From: Sphingomonas_O sp965248885
Lineage (GTDB): Bacteria > Pseudomonadota > Alphaproteobacteria > Sphingomonadales > Sphingomonadaceae
Assembly (NCBI GenBank): GCA_965248885.1
Contig: OZ252211.1
Location: 2,046,001 to 2,110,000 of the forward strand
Reading direction: 5' to 3'
DNA length: 64,000 nt
The notes beneath the pieces were generated by a model. The model was not told the DNA's origin. It did not search any database and was given only the letters and a program-made list of their open reading frames with translations. How positions within the stretch are numbered: position 1 is the stretch's first letter; each line of letters opens with the position of its first letter. Of this stretch, positions 23,658 through 32,065 are shown in pieces. Made by a program: the position numbers and the translations under genes.

Positions 23658-24817
23658 GCGGCCGGTCCGCCGTCTTCACGCATCGGCGCCACGATCGATA
23701 CCGCGAGCGCCGCGATCGTGGCCGCGACCGCGCTCCACAGTACGACCGCGAGCGTGGCGATGGATTGCGCCGCCCAGATGGTGACGAGCCCGGTTCCGTC
23801 CTCGAACCCCGGACCGCCGAGCGCGGGCAAGATGAACAAGGGATAGAAAATCGCGCCGCTGACGGCCGCAGCGCCCCATGTCGCAAATGCTGCGGCCCCG
23901 TCGGCGACACGGAGGTTCATCGTAAGTCGCGCCGCCGCGACGTGGCTCGCGCCGCCAAGCGCACCGATTGCCAGCGCCCCCAGCGGCCCCACGAAGACCG
24001 CGCCCGCCGAAATTGCGGCAAGACCCGACAGCGCAGCCACGGGCGACGCTGCCACGCGCCGCAGCGTGCTTGCCACGATAACGGCGGTGGCCGTCGCGAG
24101 CAGCGCGTTGAGCAACGCCCCCGCCGCATCGTCGCCCGCGCCGAGCGCCGCGCCGCCGATCAGCCCGAGGACGCCCACCCACGCAAAGCCGCTCATGCCC
24201 ATCGCTTCGTCGACGACGCTGTCGCTCCGGTCGCCGCGCAGCAGCGCTATCGTCAGTGCCGTCACGCCGACGCTGGTGAACACGACCATCCCGCCCGCAA
24301 AATCCTGGGCGCCGAGCGCCGCGAGCCAGCCACCGCCCCACATCCAGCGCGCCAGCGGGACATAGACGATCAGCATCCACAACACCGCGAACGGCCAGAG
24401 CCACGCGCCGCGGGCGCGCGCGCCGATGCCGCCGACGAGCAGGTTGAGCGCCAGGATCGCGACCGACATCTCATAGAATGCGTAGAGCGATTCGGGGATC
24501 GTCGCCTCGGCACGCAAGTCGGCCAGATTGGCGAGCAACGCGTTGCCCGCACCGCCGAGCAGAACGGTTCCTTCGCCGAACGCGAGGCTATAGCCGATCA
24601 CGGCCATCACGAGGACGGCAACGGCGGTCGACAGCATCAGCCGCGCCACACGTTCGCGGGCCGCGCCGAACGCGAGCCCCGCCGTCGCTCCGAGCAGCAC
24701 GAGCAGCGACGCTGCCAGCACCCACGCGCTGTCGCCGCTGTCGGCGACGATCACCGGCTGCGCGAGCGTAGGGGTCGCGACCGCGATCGCTGCAAGTGCC
24801 GCCAGTGTTCGTGTCAT
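23654..24817 (-). CDS. Divergent Amt/Rh-family membrane protein lacking the twin histidines
   Basis: Polytopic protein of 387 residues with an N-terminal signal-like segment and about eleven membrane helices. Homology to AmtB is clear in GDSAWVLAASLLVLL, GYSLAFGEG, RWMWGGGWLAALGAQDFAGG and the QSIATLAVVLWSAV region. Trp160 and Asp172 match W148 and D160 of AmtB. However, the first channel histidine is replaced by Phe180, the second by Trp314, the F107 position is Val, and the GWFGFNAGS motif has become VGVLGLIGGAA. Ammonium conduction is therefore doubtful. There is no glnK beside it. The ATG at 24817 follows GAGGG. Confidence 0.75.
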   Translation of the reverse strand: MTRTLAALAAIAVATPTLAQPVIVADSGDSAWVLAASLLVLLGATAGLAFGAARERVARLMLSTAVAVLVMAVIGYSLAFGEGTVLLGGAGNALLANLADLRAEATIPESLYAFYEMSVAILALNLLVGGIGARARGAWLWPFAVLWMLIVYVPLARWMWGGGWLAALGAQDFAGGMVVFTSVGVTALTIALLRGDRSDSVVDEAMGMSGFAWVGVLGLIGGAALGAGDDAAGALLNALLATATAVIVASTLRRVAASPVAALSGLAAISAGAVFVGPLGALAIGALGGASHVAAARLTMNLRVADGAAAFATWGAAAVSGAIFYPLFILPALGGPGFEDGTGLVTIWAAQSIATLAVVLWSAVAATIAALAVSIVAPMREDGGPAA

Positions 24818-24943
24818 CATGCACCCTCGATATTCGGCATTTCTGCTAGGCCCGGATTGGTTAAGCTTCGGCGAAGAGACGCTCGCTTGTCGCGCAGCCA
24901 TGAGTTTGGCATGTCGTGCGCGGAGACGACAGGGAGGATAGCC

Positions 24944-25426
24944 ATGCGGCGCGCCATACTCATCGGACTGGCCCTCGCGACGATCGCGACCCCCGCGCTG
25001 GCCGCGCGCAAACTGCCCTATTGGGCATCACTGCGCGTCGGCGAGGCGATGATGCGCAGCGGCCCCGGGCGGCAGTTCCCGGCGCAATGGCTGTACAAGC
25101 GGGCGGGTCTCCCGGTGAAAGTCGTGAAGACCTATACCGTCGCGCACAGCGAATGGCGCAAGATCAGCGACCCCGACGGGACCGAGGGCTGGGTACAGGC
25201 CAATCTGCTGAGCGACGCGCGTACCGCGCTCGTGGTCGGCGACGTGCGCCCGCTGCGCCAGTCGGCGGCACCCGATGCCGCGATCGTCTGGCGCGCCGAG
25301 CCGGGCGTCGTCGGCAAGGTCGGCCAATGCGCCAATGGCTGGTGCCACCTCGACGTGCGCGGGCGCGGCGGCTTCGTCGAAGTCGCGCATCTTTATGGCG
25401 TGGAGGCGGCCGAGCGGCTGCCGTGA
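24944..25426 (+). CDS. Exported SH3-domain protein
   Basis: Periplasmic protein of 160 residues with a clear signal peptide (MRRAILIGLALATIATPALAA). Two bacterial SH3 modules follow: LRVGEAMMRSGPGRQFPAQWLYKRAGLPVKVVKTY and ADVRPLRQSAAPDAAIVWRAEPGVVGKV-like, each with a tryptophan-bearing strand (EGWVQANLL, GWCHLDV). Such DUF1058/SH3_4 proteins occur in the alphaproteobacterial envelope and may bind peptidoglycan. The ATG follows AGGGAGG. It overlaps the prepilin peptidase gene by four bases (GTGA). Confidence 0.83.
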   Translation: MRRAILIGLALATIATPALAARKLPYWASLRVGEAMMRSGPGRQFPAQWLYKRAGLPVKVVKTYTVAHSEWRKISDPDGTEGWVQANLLSDARTALVVGDVRPLRQSAAPDAAIVWRAEPGVVGKVGQCANGWCHLDVRGRGGFVEVAHLYGVEAAERLP

Positions 25427-26196
25427 CGCTCCCCGATGGCATCGCCTGGGTGGCGGGCGGTGCCGTGGCGGGTATGATCGCGGGAAGCTTTCTGTCGACG
25501 CTCGTGCTGCGCTGGGGCGCAGGGCGGACATTGGCCGGCCGCTCGGCATGCGACGCATGCGGCGCGGCGCTCGGCGTCGTCGACCTCGTGCCCGTGATCG
25601 GCTGGGCCGTACGGCGCGGTCGCTGTCGTTATTGCGCCGCGTCGATCGCCAGCGATCACATCGTCGGCGAAATAGGGGGCGCGGTGATCGGGGCCGCTTG
25701 TTTCGCCGTGTCCCCCGATCTTGCGGGCGTCGCGGCGGCGCTGTCGTGCTGGCTGCTGGCCGCGCTGGCGGCGCTCGACTGGCGCTGGTTCTGGCTCCCC
25801 GACCGGCTGACGGGGGCGCTCACAGCGGTCGGGGCTGTTGCGGGGCTTGCCGAAGTTGCGCTGCCGCTCAGCCAGCGGCTGCTGGGCGGAATTCTCGGTT
25901 GGGCAAGCATGTCATTGATTTCGCTTACTTATCGTAGCTTGCGCGGACGCGAGGGCCTCGGCGCGGGCGATGCCAAGCTGCTCGGCGCAGTCGGGCTGTG
26001 GCTCGGCTGGGCCGCGCTGCCGTTCGTGTTGCTGGGTGCCAGTGGGGCCGGGCTGATCGCGGTGATCGCGATGCGCGCGAGCGGACGGCCGGTCGCTGCC
26101 GACATGCGCGTACCGCTGGGCACGCTGATCGCGCTTGCGTCGATGATACTCTGGTTCGTCCTCAACCTGGGGTTCGTCCTCAACCTGGGCCGCTGA
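25423..26196 (+). CDS. Prepilin peptidase / A24 aspartic protease
   Basis: Bitopic-loop plus polytopic membrane protease of 257 residues that would cleave and N-methylate prepilin-like leader peptides. The N-terminal cytoplasmic domain has two CxxC pairs (CDAC, CRYC) for zinc. The two catalytic aspartates are expected in DWRWFWLPDRLT and in GAGDAKLLGAVG. The GTG start overlaps the SH3 gene stop. No pilin, gspG or tad genes are in the window, so its substrate is elsewhere. The C terminus is extended by an 18-bp in-frame tandem duplication and overlaps the convergent gene by 17 bp. Confidence 0.86.
   Translation: MTLPDGIAWVAGGAVAGMIAGSFLSTLVLRWGAGRTLAGRSACDACGAALGVVDLVPVIGWAVRRGRCRYCAASIASDHIVGEIGGAVIGAACFAVSPDLAGVAAALSCWLLAALAALDWRWFWLPDRLTGALTAVGAVAGLAEVALPLSQRLLGGILGWASMSLISLTYRSLRGREGLGAGDAKLLGAVGLWLGWAALPFVLLGASGAGLIAVIAMRASGRPVAADMRVPLGTLIALASMILWFVLNLGFVLNLGR
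26154..26189. repeat. 18-bp tandem duplication at the prepilin peptidase 3' end
   Basis: Two perfect copies of an 18-bp unit encode VLNLGF-like repeats at the C terminus and reach into the convergent thiamine-phosphate-synthase-like gene. Probably a recent slippage event. Confidence 0.9.
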
Positions 26197-26722
26197 GCGC
26201 GTCGATCGCCGCCCACCCATAGACGCCCGTCGCCAGCACCCGACGCACATTGTTTCGCGACACGCCGCCCAATGCCACCACCCGGTCGCGCACGACGCCG
26301 GCCGTCAGCCCCAGCTGCACGACGCCCATCGCGCGCGCGCCTCGATGCGAGCGCGTCGCGAACACCGGCGATACGAAGATCAGGTCCGCCCTCACCGCTC
26401 GCCCGAGCGCCACTTCGCGTGCATCGTGCGCGGCGATGCTACGGAGCCCGCGCGAGACGAGCCGCGAACGATGATGCGCGCCGTCCGCCCGCCAGTGACG
26501 CGCCGTCGTCGGCGTGTCGGCGAGCATCAGGACCAGCGAGCGTCGCCGCGCCAATCCGCGTACCAGCTCGAACAGTGCGCGCCGCGCCCTGGGTGGCGTC
26601 GCATAGTGACGGAACACGACGCCCGACCCGCGCGGCAGCCGCGCCACCGCGCCCGGCACGTCGGCGATCCGTTCGTCGGTGAACAGCCAGAGCGTGGGCA
26701 GCGGGGCGTGACGACGGTACAC
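26180..26722 (-). CDS. TenI/ThiE-like thiamine phosphate synthase family protein
   Basis: TIM-barrel protein of about 180 residues, shorter than typical ThiE (about 210). The start of the barrel LWLFTDERI and the C-terminal VSPVFATRSHRGARAMG plus VVALGGVSRNNVRRVLATGVYGWAAID stretches match the ThiE/TenI family. The usual pyrophosphate-binding and pyrimidine-loop residues are not all evident, so TenI-type function or a non-synthase role is possible. The GTG at 26722 is the best in-frame start. It is divergent from the YggS gene with only 21 bp between start codons and no other thi genes nearby. Confidence 0.72.
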   Translation of the reverse strand: MYRRHAPLPTLWLFTDERIADVPGAVARLPRGSGVVFRHYATPPRARRALFELVRGLARRRSLVLMLADTPTTARHWRADGAHHRSRLVSRGLRSIAAHDAREVALGRAVRADLIFVSPVFATRSHRGARAMGVVQLGLTAGVVRDRVVALGGVSRNNVRRVLATGVYGWAAIDALSGPG

Positions 26723-26743
26723 CCCCGCGTTTATAGCGCGCGC

Positions 26744-27406
26744 GTGACCGATGCCCCAAGCCGCCTGTCTGCGATTCGCGCGGCGATCGCTGCGTCCGCC
26801 CGGCGCGCCGGTCGCGACCCGCAATCGGTCGAGCTGGTCGCGGTATCGAAAACGCACGATGCGGCGGCGATCGCCCCGCTGATCGCGGCGGGCCAGCGCG
26901 TCTTCGGCGAAAACCGCGTGCAGGAAGCGCAGGGCAAATGGCCATCTTTGAAAGACGAGACCCCCGGCATCGAACTCCATCTCGTCGGGCAGCTTCAGTC
27001 GAACAAGGCCGCCGATGCCGTCGCGCTGTTCGACGCCATTCATTCGCTCGATCGCGTGTCGCTGGTCGCGGCACTCGCGCGGGCGATGGACCGCGCCGAC
27101 CGGCGCCCCGCCTGTTTTGTCCAGGTCGATCTCGCCGACGAACCGCAAAAGGGCGGTTGCCCGGTCACCATGCTCCCTGCCTTGCTCGCCGAGGCGCGTG
27201 CCGCGCAGCTGCCGGTAACGGGATTGATGTGCGTGCCTCCCGCTGGTCTCGAGCCGGCACCATGGTTCGCCTTTCTTGCCAAGCTCGCCGCCGACAACGG
27301 GCTGGCGCAGCTCAGCATGGGCATGTCGGGCGATTTTGAGAGTGCCGTTGCGCTTGGCGCGACGCACGTCCGCGTCGGTACCGCGCTGTTCGGTTCGCGC
27401 GGCTGA
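26744..27406 (+). CDS. PLP homeostasis protein (YggS/COG0325 family)
   Basis: PLP-binding alanine-racemase-like barrel protein of 220 residues that balances pyridoxal phosphate and amino-acid pools. The PLP lysine is in VAVSKTHDAA near residue 37. The family motifs GENRVQEAQGK, HLVGQLQSNKA, the SMGMSGDFESAVALGATHVRVGTALFG-type C terminus and FIHSLDR-like segments are present. The GTG at 26744 gives the usual family length; it is the second gene of a tight divergent pair with the ThiE-like gene. Confidence 0.9.
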   Translation: MTDAPSRLSAIRAAIAASARRAGRDPQSVELVAVSKTHDAAAIAPLIAAGQRVFGENRVQEAQGKWPSLKDETPGIELHLVGQLQSNKAADAVALFDAIHSLDRVSLVAALARAMDRADRRPACFVQVDLADEPQKGGCPVTMLPALLAEARAAQLPVTGLMCVPPAGLEPAPWFAFLAKLAADNGLAQLSMGMSGDFESAVALGATHVRVGTALFGSRG

Positions 27407-27439
27407 GCCAAGAACCGTTTACGAAAAGCGACGGACAGC

Positions 27440-28132
27440 ATGACAGCGAACCAACACCCGAACGCCGCTCACCCACGCGGCATCATCTTCGACTTCGACG
27501 GCGTGCTGATCGAAAGCGAATATGTCGGCAATGCGCATATCGCCCGGCTGCTGACCCGGCTCGGCCACCCGACCTCGGTCGACGATGCGATCATCCGGTT
27601 CAGCGGGCTGAGCGGGCAGGCGCTCGTCGACGCGCTCGAAAGCTGGATCGACGCACCGCTCCCGCCCGATTTCCGCACCGCGCGCGAGATCGAGGACGCA
27701 CGCGTCATCGCGCAAGGTGTCGATCCGGTCGATGGCGCGATCGCGTTCGTTCGAGGCCTGCCTGCCGACCTGCCGCGCGCGATCGCCTCGTCGTCGAGCA
27801 CCGACTGGATCGCCGCGCACCTCGCGCACATCGGCCTGACCGACGCGTTCGGCGATCACATCTATTCAGGGCGCGAGCATGTCGCGCGTGGCAAGCCTGC
27901 CCCCGACATCTATCTGTTCGCCGCCGCCGCGATCGGCGTGCCGATCGGGCAGGTGCTGATCATCGAGGATTCGGTCGTCGGCGTGACAGGCGCGGTCGCG
28001 TCGGGCGCACAGGTCGTGGGGCTCGCTGCGGGACGTCACTGCGTCGACGGCCACGAGGAGCGCCTCCGCGCCGCCGGCGCACCGAGCGTCGCGCATGACT
28101 TTGCCGAAATCGGCAGGCTCTTGACGCGCTAA
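27440..28132 (+). CDS. HAD-superfamily phosphatase/phosphomutase-like hydrolase
   Basis: Cytoplasmic HAD hydrolase of 230 residues, subfamily IA, with cap domain. Motif I is FDFDGVLIESE with the nucleophile aspartate, motif II the S-S-S-S-T stretch in IASSSST, motif III the lysine in HVARGKPAPDIY, and motif IV IIEDSVVGV. The pattern fits phosphoglycolate phosphatase or beta-phosphoglucomutase-like enzymes; the substrate cannot be told. It converges on ribA with a four-base overlap. Confidence 0.87.
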   Translation: MTANQHPNAAHPRGIIFDFDGVLIESEYVGNAHIARLLTRLGHPTSVDDAIIRFSGLSGQALVDALESWIDAPLPPDFRTAREIEDARVIAQGVDPVDGAIAFVRGLPADLPRAIASSSSTDWIAAHLAHIGLTDAFGDHIYSGREHVARGKPAPDIYLFAAAAIGVPIGQVLIIEDSVVGVTGAVASGAQVVGLAAGRHCVDGHEERLRAAGAPSVAHDFAEIGRLLTR

Positions 28133-29178
28133 AGCTGATGCCCGGTGCGGTCGCGCTTGGTCGCCAGATAGCGCGTGTTGTGGAGATTGTCGGGCACACG
28201 GTGCGGCACGCGTTCGGCAACCGAAATTCCGGCATTCTCGAGCCCGGCCACTTTGGCGGGATTGTTCGTCAGCAGCCGCACCGCGCGCACGCCGAGCAGG
28301 TCGAGCATGCGCGCCGCCACCCCGAAGTCGCGCGTATCGACCGCGAAGCCGAGCCGCAGATTGGCGTCGACGGTGTCGAACCCCTGATCCTGAAGCTCGT
28401 AGGCGCGCAACTTGTTGATTAGCCCGATCCCGCGCCCTTCTTGTCGCAGATAGAGCAGGATGCCCCACCCCGCTTCGGCGATTTCGCCGAGCGCGACGTG
28501 CAGTTGCGGACCGCAATCGCATTTCAGGCTGCCGAGCACGTCGCCGGTAAGGCACTCGCTGTGCAGGCGCACGAGCGGGATCGAGGCGTCGCGCGTGCCG
28601 ATGATGAGCGCGACGTGTTCGGCGACAGCTTCCGCACTGCGGAACGCGACGATCTCGGCGCGTTCGCTGGCGGCGACCGGAAGAAACGCGCGCGCGACGA
28701 TGTCGAGCCGCAGCGGCGAATCGAAGGCGGCGATGTCTTCGGGTGTGGCGCGCGCCTCGACGGCGCCGCTCCTTCGCACGAAGAACGCGGGGAGTATGCC
28801 GGCCATCCGCGCCAGCTCGAGCGCCGCACGCGCCGCCGCAGGCTCGGGCGTCGCGACCGCGCGGTACGGTCCCTGCAAGGGGTTCGCGAGGTCGGTCGCG
28901 GGGTCGGCAAGCGCGCGCGCGGCCGGTAGGTCGAGCCAATGCGTACGCGCGACCATCACCGGCGCGTCGGGATCGGCGGCGTCGCGCTGGTTGACCAGCT
29001 TGAGCGTTGCCGCGCGCGACCCCGCGAGCAGGATATTGGCATCGTGCGCCGGATCGAACGCCGCGAGGCGCAGATCGTCGGCCGCCTCGATCGCAAGCAG
29101 ATGCAGCGGCCCGACGGCAACCGGCCAGCCGCGGCGAAGGGCGTCGATCGCGCGTGCTGCTTGCTTGGCATCGCTCAA
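28129..29178 (-). CDS. ribA: GTP cyclohydrolase II with N-terminal extension
   Basis: First enzyme of riboflavin synthesis, opening GTP to a pyrimidine with loss of formate and pyrophosphate. The GCHII domain (about residues 140-349) has the zinc site HSECLTGDVLGSLKCDCGPQL and the GTP loop YLRQEGRGIGLINKLRAYELQ, and the VDANLRLGFAVDTRDFGVAARML segment. The N-terminal 140 residues resemble a worn DHBP-synthase-like domain; RibB activity is doubtful. The TTG at 29178 overlaps the xthA stop (TTGA). Other riboflavin genes are not in the window. Confidence 0.88.
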   Translation of the reverse strand: MSDAKQAARAIDALRRGWPVAVGPLHLLAIEAADDLRLAAFDPAHDANILLAGSRAATLKLVNQRDAADPDAPVMVARTHWLDLPAARALADPATDLANPLQGPYRAVATPEPAAARAALELARMAGILPAFFVRRSGAVEARATPEDIAAFDSPLRLDIVARAFLPVAASERAEIVAFRSAEAVAEHVALIIGTRDASIPLVRLHSECLTGDVLGSLKCDCGPQLHVALGEIAEAGWGILLYLRQEGRGIGLINKLRAYELQDQGFDTVDANLRLGFAVDTRDFGVAARMLDLLGVRAVRLLTNNPAKVAGLENAGISVAERVPHRVPDNLHNTRYLATKRDRTGHQL

Positions 29179-29966
29179 AACACGAACTCGGTGACCAGCG
29201 GGACGTGATCGGACGGCTTTTCCCACGACCGGCACGGCTCGTGAACGTGATGCGCGACCGCCTGCGCGGCGACGTCGCGCGTCGCCCACATATGGTCGAG
29301 CCGCCGCCCGCGATTTGACGCCGCCCAGTCCTTTGCACGGTAGCTCCACCAGGTGTGCAGCCGGTCGGGGGCCGGAACGAAGTGCCGCCCCAGATCGACC
29401 CAGTCGCCCGCCGCCTGCAACGCACCGAGCGTCGCTACCTCGATCGGCGTATGGCTGACGACGTCGAGCAGCGCCTTGTGACTCCATACGTCGCATTCGA
29501 GCGGCGCGACGTTGAAATCACCGACGATCAGCGTGGGCCCATCGAGCGTTTCGGACCAGCGCGTCATGCGTGTGAGAAAGTCGAGCTTCTGCCCGAACTT
29601 GGGGTTGAGGTCGCGGTCGGGGACGTCGCCCCCGGCAGGCACATAGACGTTTTCAAGCCGCATGCCGCTCGCGAAGCGCACGCCGACATGCCGCGCCTCG
29701 CCATTATCCTGCCAGTCGTGACGCAGTGTTTCCGCAAAGGGCAGCCGCGACAGGATCGCGACACCGTGATGCATTTTCTGCCCGTGCGTGGCGCGGTGAA
29801 CGTAACCGAGCCGTTCGAAGACCTCGTGCGGAAAGACGATGTCCTCGGCCTTGGTTTCCTGCAGGCACAGCACGTCGGGCCCCTCGTCGCGCAGGAAACG
29901 CTCGACGATCGCACTGCGAAACCGTACCGAGTTGATGTTCCACGACGCGACTTTGAGGGTGTGCAT
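29175..29966 (-). CDS. xthA: Exodeoxyribonuclease III (AP endonuclease)
   Basis: Mg-dependent enzyme that nicks DNA at abasic sites and degrades 3' ends in base-excision repair. The 263-residue protein has the family motifs VASWNINSVRFR, LCLQETK, NVYVPAGGDV, GDFNVAPLECDV and RGRRLDHMW, and ends in KPSDHVPLVTEF with the catalytic His. The ATG at 29966 is chosen by family alignment; an ATG three codons upstream (29975) is an alternative. It overlaps ribA by four bases, so the two may be co-translated. Confidence 0.92.
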   Translation of the reverse strand: MHTLKVASWNINSVRFRSAIVERFLRDEGPDVLCLQETKAEDIVFPHEVFERLGYVHRATHGQKMHHGVAILSRLPFAETLRHDWQDNGEARHVGVRFASGMRLENVYVPAGGDVPDRDLNPKFGQKLDFLTRMTRWSETLDGPTLIVGDFNVAPLECDVWSHKALLDVVSHTPIEVATLGALQAAGDWVDLGRHFVPAPDRLHTWWSYRAKDWAASNRGRRLDHMWATRDVAAQAVAHHVHEPCRSWEKPSDHVPLVTEFVF

Positions 29967-30077
29967 CGCGGGCATTTAGGCGGCGGCACGTGTCTGCGCC
30001 AGTCCAGCGACGCGCGATTGACCGGCGCGGCGCGCGCTCCTAGCGTCACATTTGTTCACAGCCAGGACGATCGACTC

Positions 30078-30671
30078 ATGCTTCGCCCCTTGGTCTCCGC
30101 GACGGCGATCGCTGCGCTGCTCGTGCCATCGGTGGCTCCGGCACAGTTCGGGTCGATCTTGCGCGATGCGGTGCGCGGCGCACGAACGCCGAGCCCGGCG
30201 CCTTCGCCCACGCCAACGCCGACGCGATCGGCACGAGCCGCCTCCGACCAAGGCTGTGAGCAGGCGGGAAACGCGAGCCGCGGATCGTCGATCATGGGTA
30301 GCGTGTTCGGCGGGATGGCGAGCCGTACGGTCGGGCGCACCCGCCTCGGCTATTACGTGCCGATGCCTGCGTTCAGCACCGTGCTGACCGCCGCCTTTGC
30401 GTGCAAGCTCGATCCCAAGGAGCAGCAACAGGCTGCCGACGCGACCGCTGTCGCAACGCGCAGCGGTCAGGTCGGCGCGAGTTCGCGGTGGACCAGCGAA
30501 GCCCGTCCCGACGTGACGGGCTCGTCCACTGTCGCTGGCAAGGAGCGGCTTGCCGACGGCACGACCTGCATGTCGGTGCGCGATGTTGCAATCGTCAGCG
30601 GCGAGGAGACGACGGTGACCAAACGCATGTGCCGAGCGCCCGGCGCGTCGGGCTATACGCTGGCCGCATGA
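30078..30671 (+). CDS. Uncharacterised exported protein
   Basis: A 197-residue protein with a signal peptide (MLRPLVSATAIAALLVPSVAPAQ) and a Pro/Ser/Thr linker near residues 38-50. Four to five cysteines in the mature part (DQGCEQ, FACKLD, TTCMSV, KRMCRA) suggest disulfides. It has a hydrophobic patch followed by GRTRLGYYVPMPAFSTVLTAA. No known domain was recognised. Its stop overlaps the start of the ClpP-like gene (ATGA), so the two form an operon. Envelope function is inferred from the signal only. Confidence 0.7.
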   Translation: MLRPLVSATAIAALLVPSVAPAQFGSILRDAVRGARTPSPAPSPTPTPTRSARAASDQGCEQAGNASRGSSIMGSVFGGMASRTVGRTRLGYYVPMPAFSTVLTAAFACKLDPKEQQQAADATAVATRSGQVGASSRWTSEARPDVTGSSTVAGKERLADGTTCMSVRDVAIVSGEETTVTKRMCRAPGASGYTLAA

Positions 30672-31351
30672 CGCGCCCGTTGCTCCTGCTGGCGCTGGTG
30701 CCTTTGCTGGTCGGGGCCACTGTGCGCGATCCCAAGAATCCCACGTGCCCTGCACAACCCAATTGGTCGGCCAATCCGACGATGCAGCTGACCTTTCGCC
30801 AGCAGGGGCAGGATCGCGTGCTGATGGCCGAAGGCGCAGTCGACGACGGCCTCGTCCCGCGCCTCACCGCCGCGCTCAAACATTATGCACCGATCGACGA
30901 GATCTGGCTGCGCTCGCCCGGCGGCAATGCCGAAGTCGGCAATCAGGCCGGGCTGCTGATCCGCAAGGCAGGAATCCCGACGCGTATCCCGGCGGGCTGG
31001 ACGTGTTTTTCGGCCTGCAACTTCGTCTTTCTGGGCGGCATCGCGCGCGCCGTCGATCCGGGCGGCATCTTCATGGTGCACATGTTCACCTTTACCGCCG
31101 ACGGCGGTGTCCTCGCCGACGAAGCGAGCCAAGGCTATGACAAAGCGGTCGAGACGATCGGTCGCGTCGAACAGGATGCCGCGCTGCTGGCGAGCCAGGA
31201 CAATGATTTCATGATCCGCGCAGGCGTCTCGCGCAAATTGCTGACCGAAATCATGTACCGGCAAAAGGCGGTGGCGGGCACCAGCGCCGACAAATCAACG
31301 CGGCGCTGCCTGACTGCCGAAGAAATGGCGCGCTACAACGTGGTCAACTAG
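30668..31351 (+). CDS. Predicted periplasmic ClpP-like protein (COG3904 type)
   Basis: A 227-residue protein with an N-terminal signal segment (MTRPLLLLALVPLLVGA). The ClpP/crotonase-like signature is visible: LRSPGGNAEVGNQAG (residues 82-95) as oxyanion-type loop and a serine in CFSAC (S115 between C113 and C117), followed by NFVFLGGIARAVDPGG. This is the layout of COG3904, a family predicted to be periplasmic. Catalysis is unproven; the two cysteines could form a disulfide by the serine. It is coupled to the preceding exported protein by an ATGA overlap, and converges on the NUDIX gene with a four-base overlap. Confidence 0.75.
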   Translation: MTRPLLLLALVPLLVGATVRDPKNPTCPAQPNWSANPTMQLTFRQQGQDRVLMAEGAVDDGLVPRLTAALKHYAPIDEIWLRSPGGNAEVGNQAGLLIRKAGIPTRIPAGWTCFSACNFVFLGGIARAVDPGGIFMVHMFTFTADGGVLADEASQGYDKAVETIGRVEQDAALLASQDNDFMIRAGVSRKLLTEIMYRQKAVAGTSADKSTRRCLTAEEMARYNVVN

Positions 31352-31992
31352 CCGCGCTCGGCCTTGTTGAGGCGCTCTTGCGTTATCGGGTAGCCAAGAT
31401 CGTCGGGGATGCAGAGCACATCGGCACCGTCGCGCGTTGCGACCCACGGGGTGATCGTGCGCACCGGATGGCTGGCGGCGTGCGCCACCGCTTCGTCGAA
31501 CGAGCCGAATTGCGCCAGCCGCTCGAGGTTCCGGCGGGTCGGAAAGATGATGCGCAGCGCGCCTGCGTCGGCGCGTGCCAGCACGTCGGCGGCGCGCGCC
31601 CAGAACAGACGAACATTCTCGGTCGCATCGACCCGCGCTTTGCCCGCCGAATCGGGAAGTCGCGCAAGGTAGAAATGCGTGTCGAACGTCCGCGAAATCG
31701 GGTGGTGCGGACACCAACGTGCGAACGGCACGAGCTGCATGAGATCGTCGCCGAGGTCGATCGCGGTTTCCTCGCGCGTTTCGCGGATCGCGGCGATCCG
31801 TGCGGCCGCGTCGTCGGGGCCAGGACGGGCTACGGCCCGTTCATGATCCTCAGGGTCGATCCGCCCACCCGGAAACACGATCGCGCCGCCCGCAAAGCGC
31901 ATCGTCGCGGCACGCTCGACAAACAAATGTTCGGGGCCCTCGGGACCGTCGCGAAACAGGATCAGCGTGGCGGCGGGGATGGCGATGCTCAC
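31348..31992 (-). CDS. NUDIX hydrolase
   Basis: Hydrolase of nucleoside diphosphates linked to another moiety, about 214 residues. The NUDIX box is present but interrupted: GGRIDPEDHERAVARPGP followed after an insert by the RETREETAIDLG core with its catalytic glutamates. The N-terminal LILFRDGPEGPEHLFVERA segment fits NUDT-like CoA or sugar-nucleotide hydrolases. The GTG at 31992 is the best start in frame; its ribosome-binding site is weak. It is convergent with the ClpP-like gene and divergent from mtnB. Confidence 0.82.
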   Translation of the reverse strand: MSIAIPAATLILFRDGPEGPEHLFVERAATMRFAGGAIVFPGGRIDPEDHERAVARPGPDDAAARIAAIRETREETAIDLGDDLMQLVPFARWCPHHPISRTFDTHFYLARLPDSAGKARVDATENVRLFWARAADVLARADAGALRIIFPTRRNLERLAQFGSFDEAVAHAASHPVRTITPWVATRDGADVLCIPDDLGYPITQERLNKAERG

Positions 31993-32065
31993 CCTACCGC
32001 GATAGCCGAGGCGAGCGACAGCGCAACCTTGCGACACGCGCGTGCCGAGAGCTAAGGCGTCGCGC

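Noticed and set aside
25423..26196. A type IV pilus or type II secretion cluster around the prepilin peptidase.
   Set aside because: No pilin, ATPase, secretin or tad-like gene lies within 10 kb on either side.
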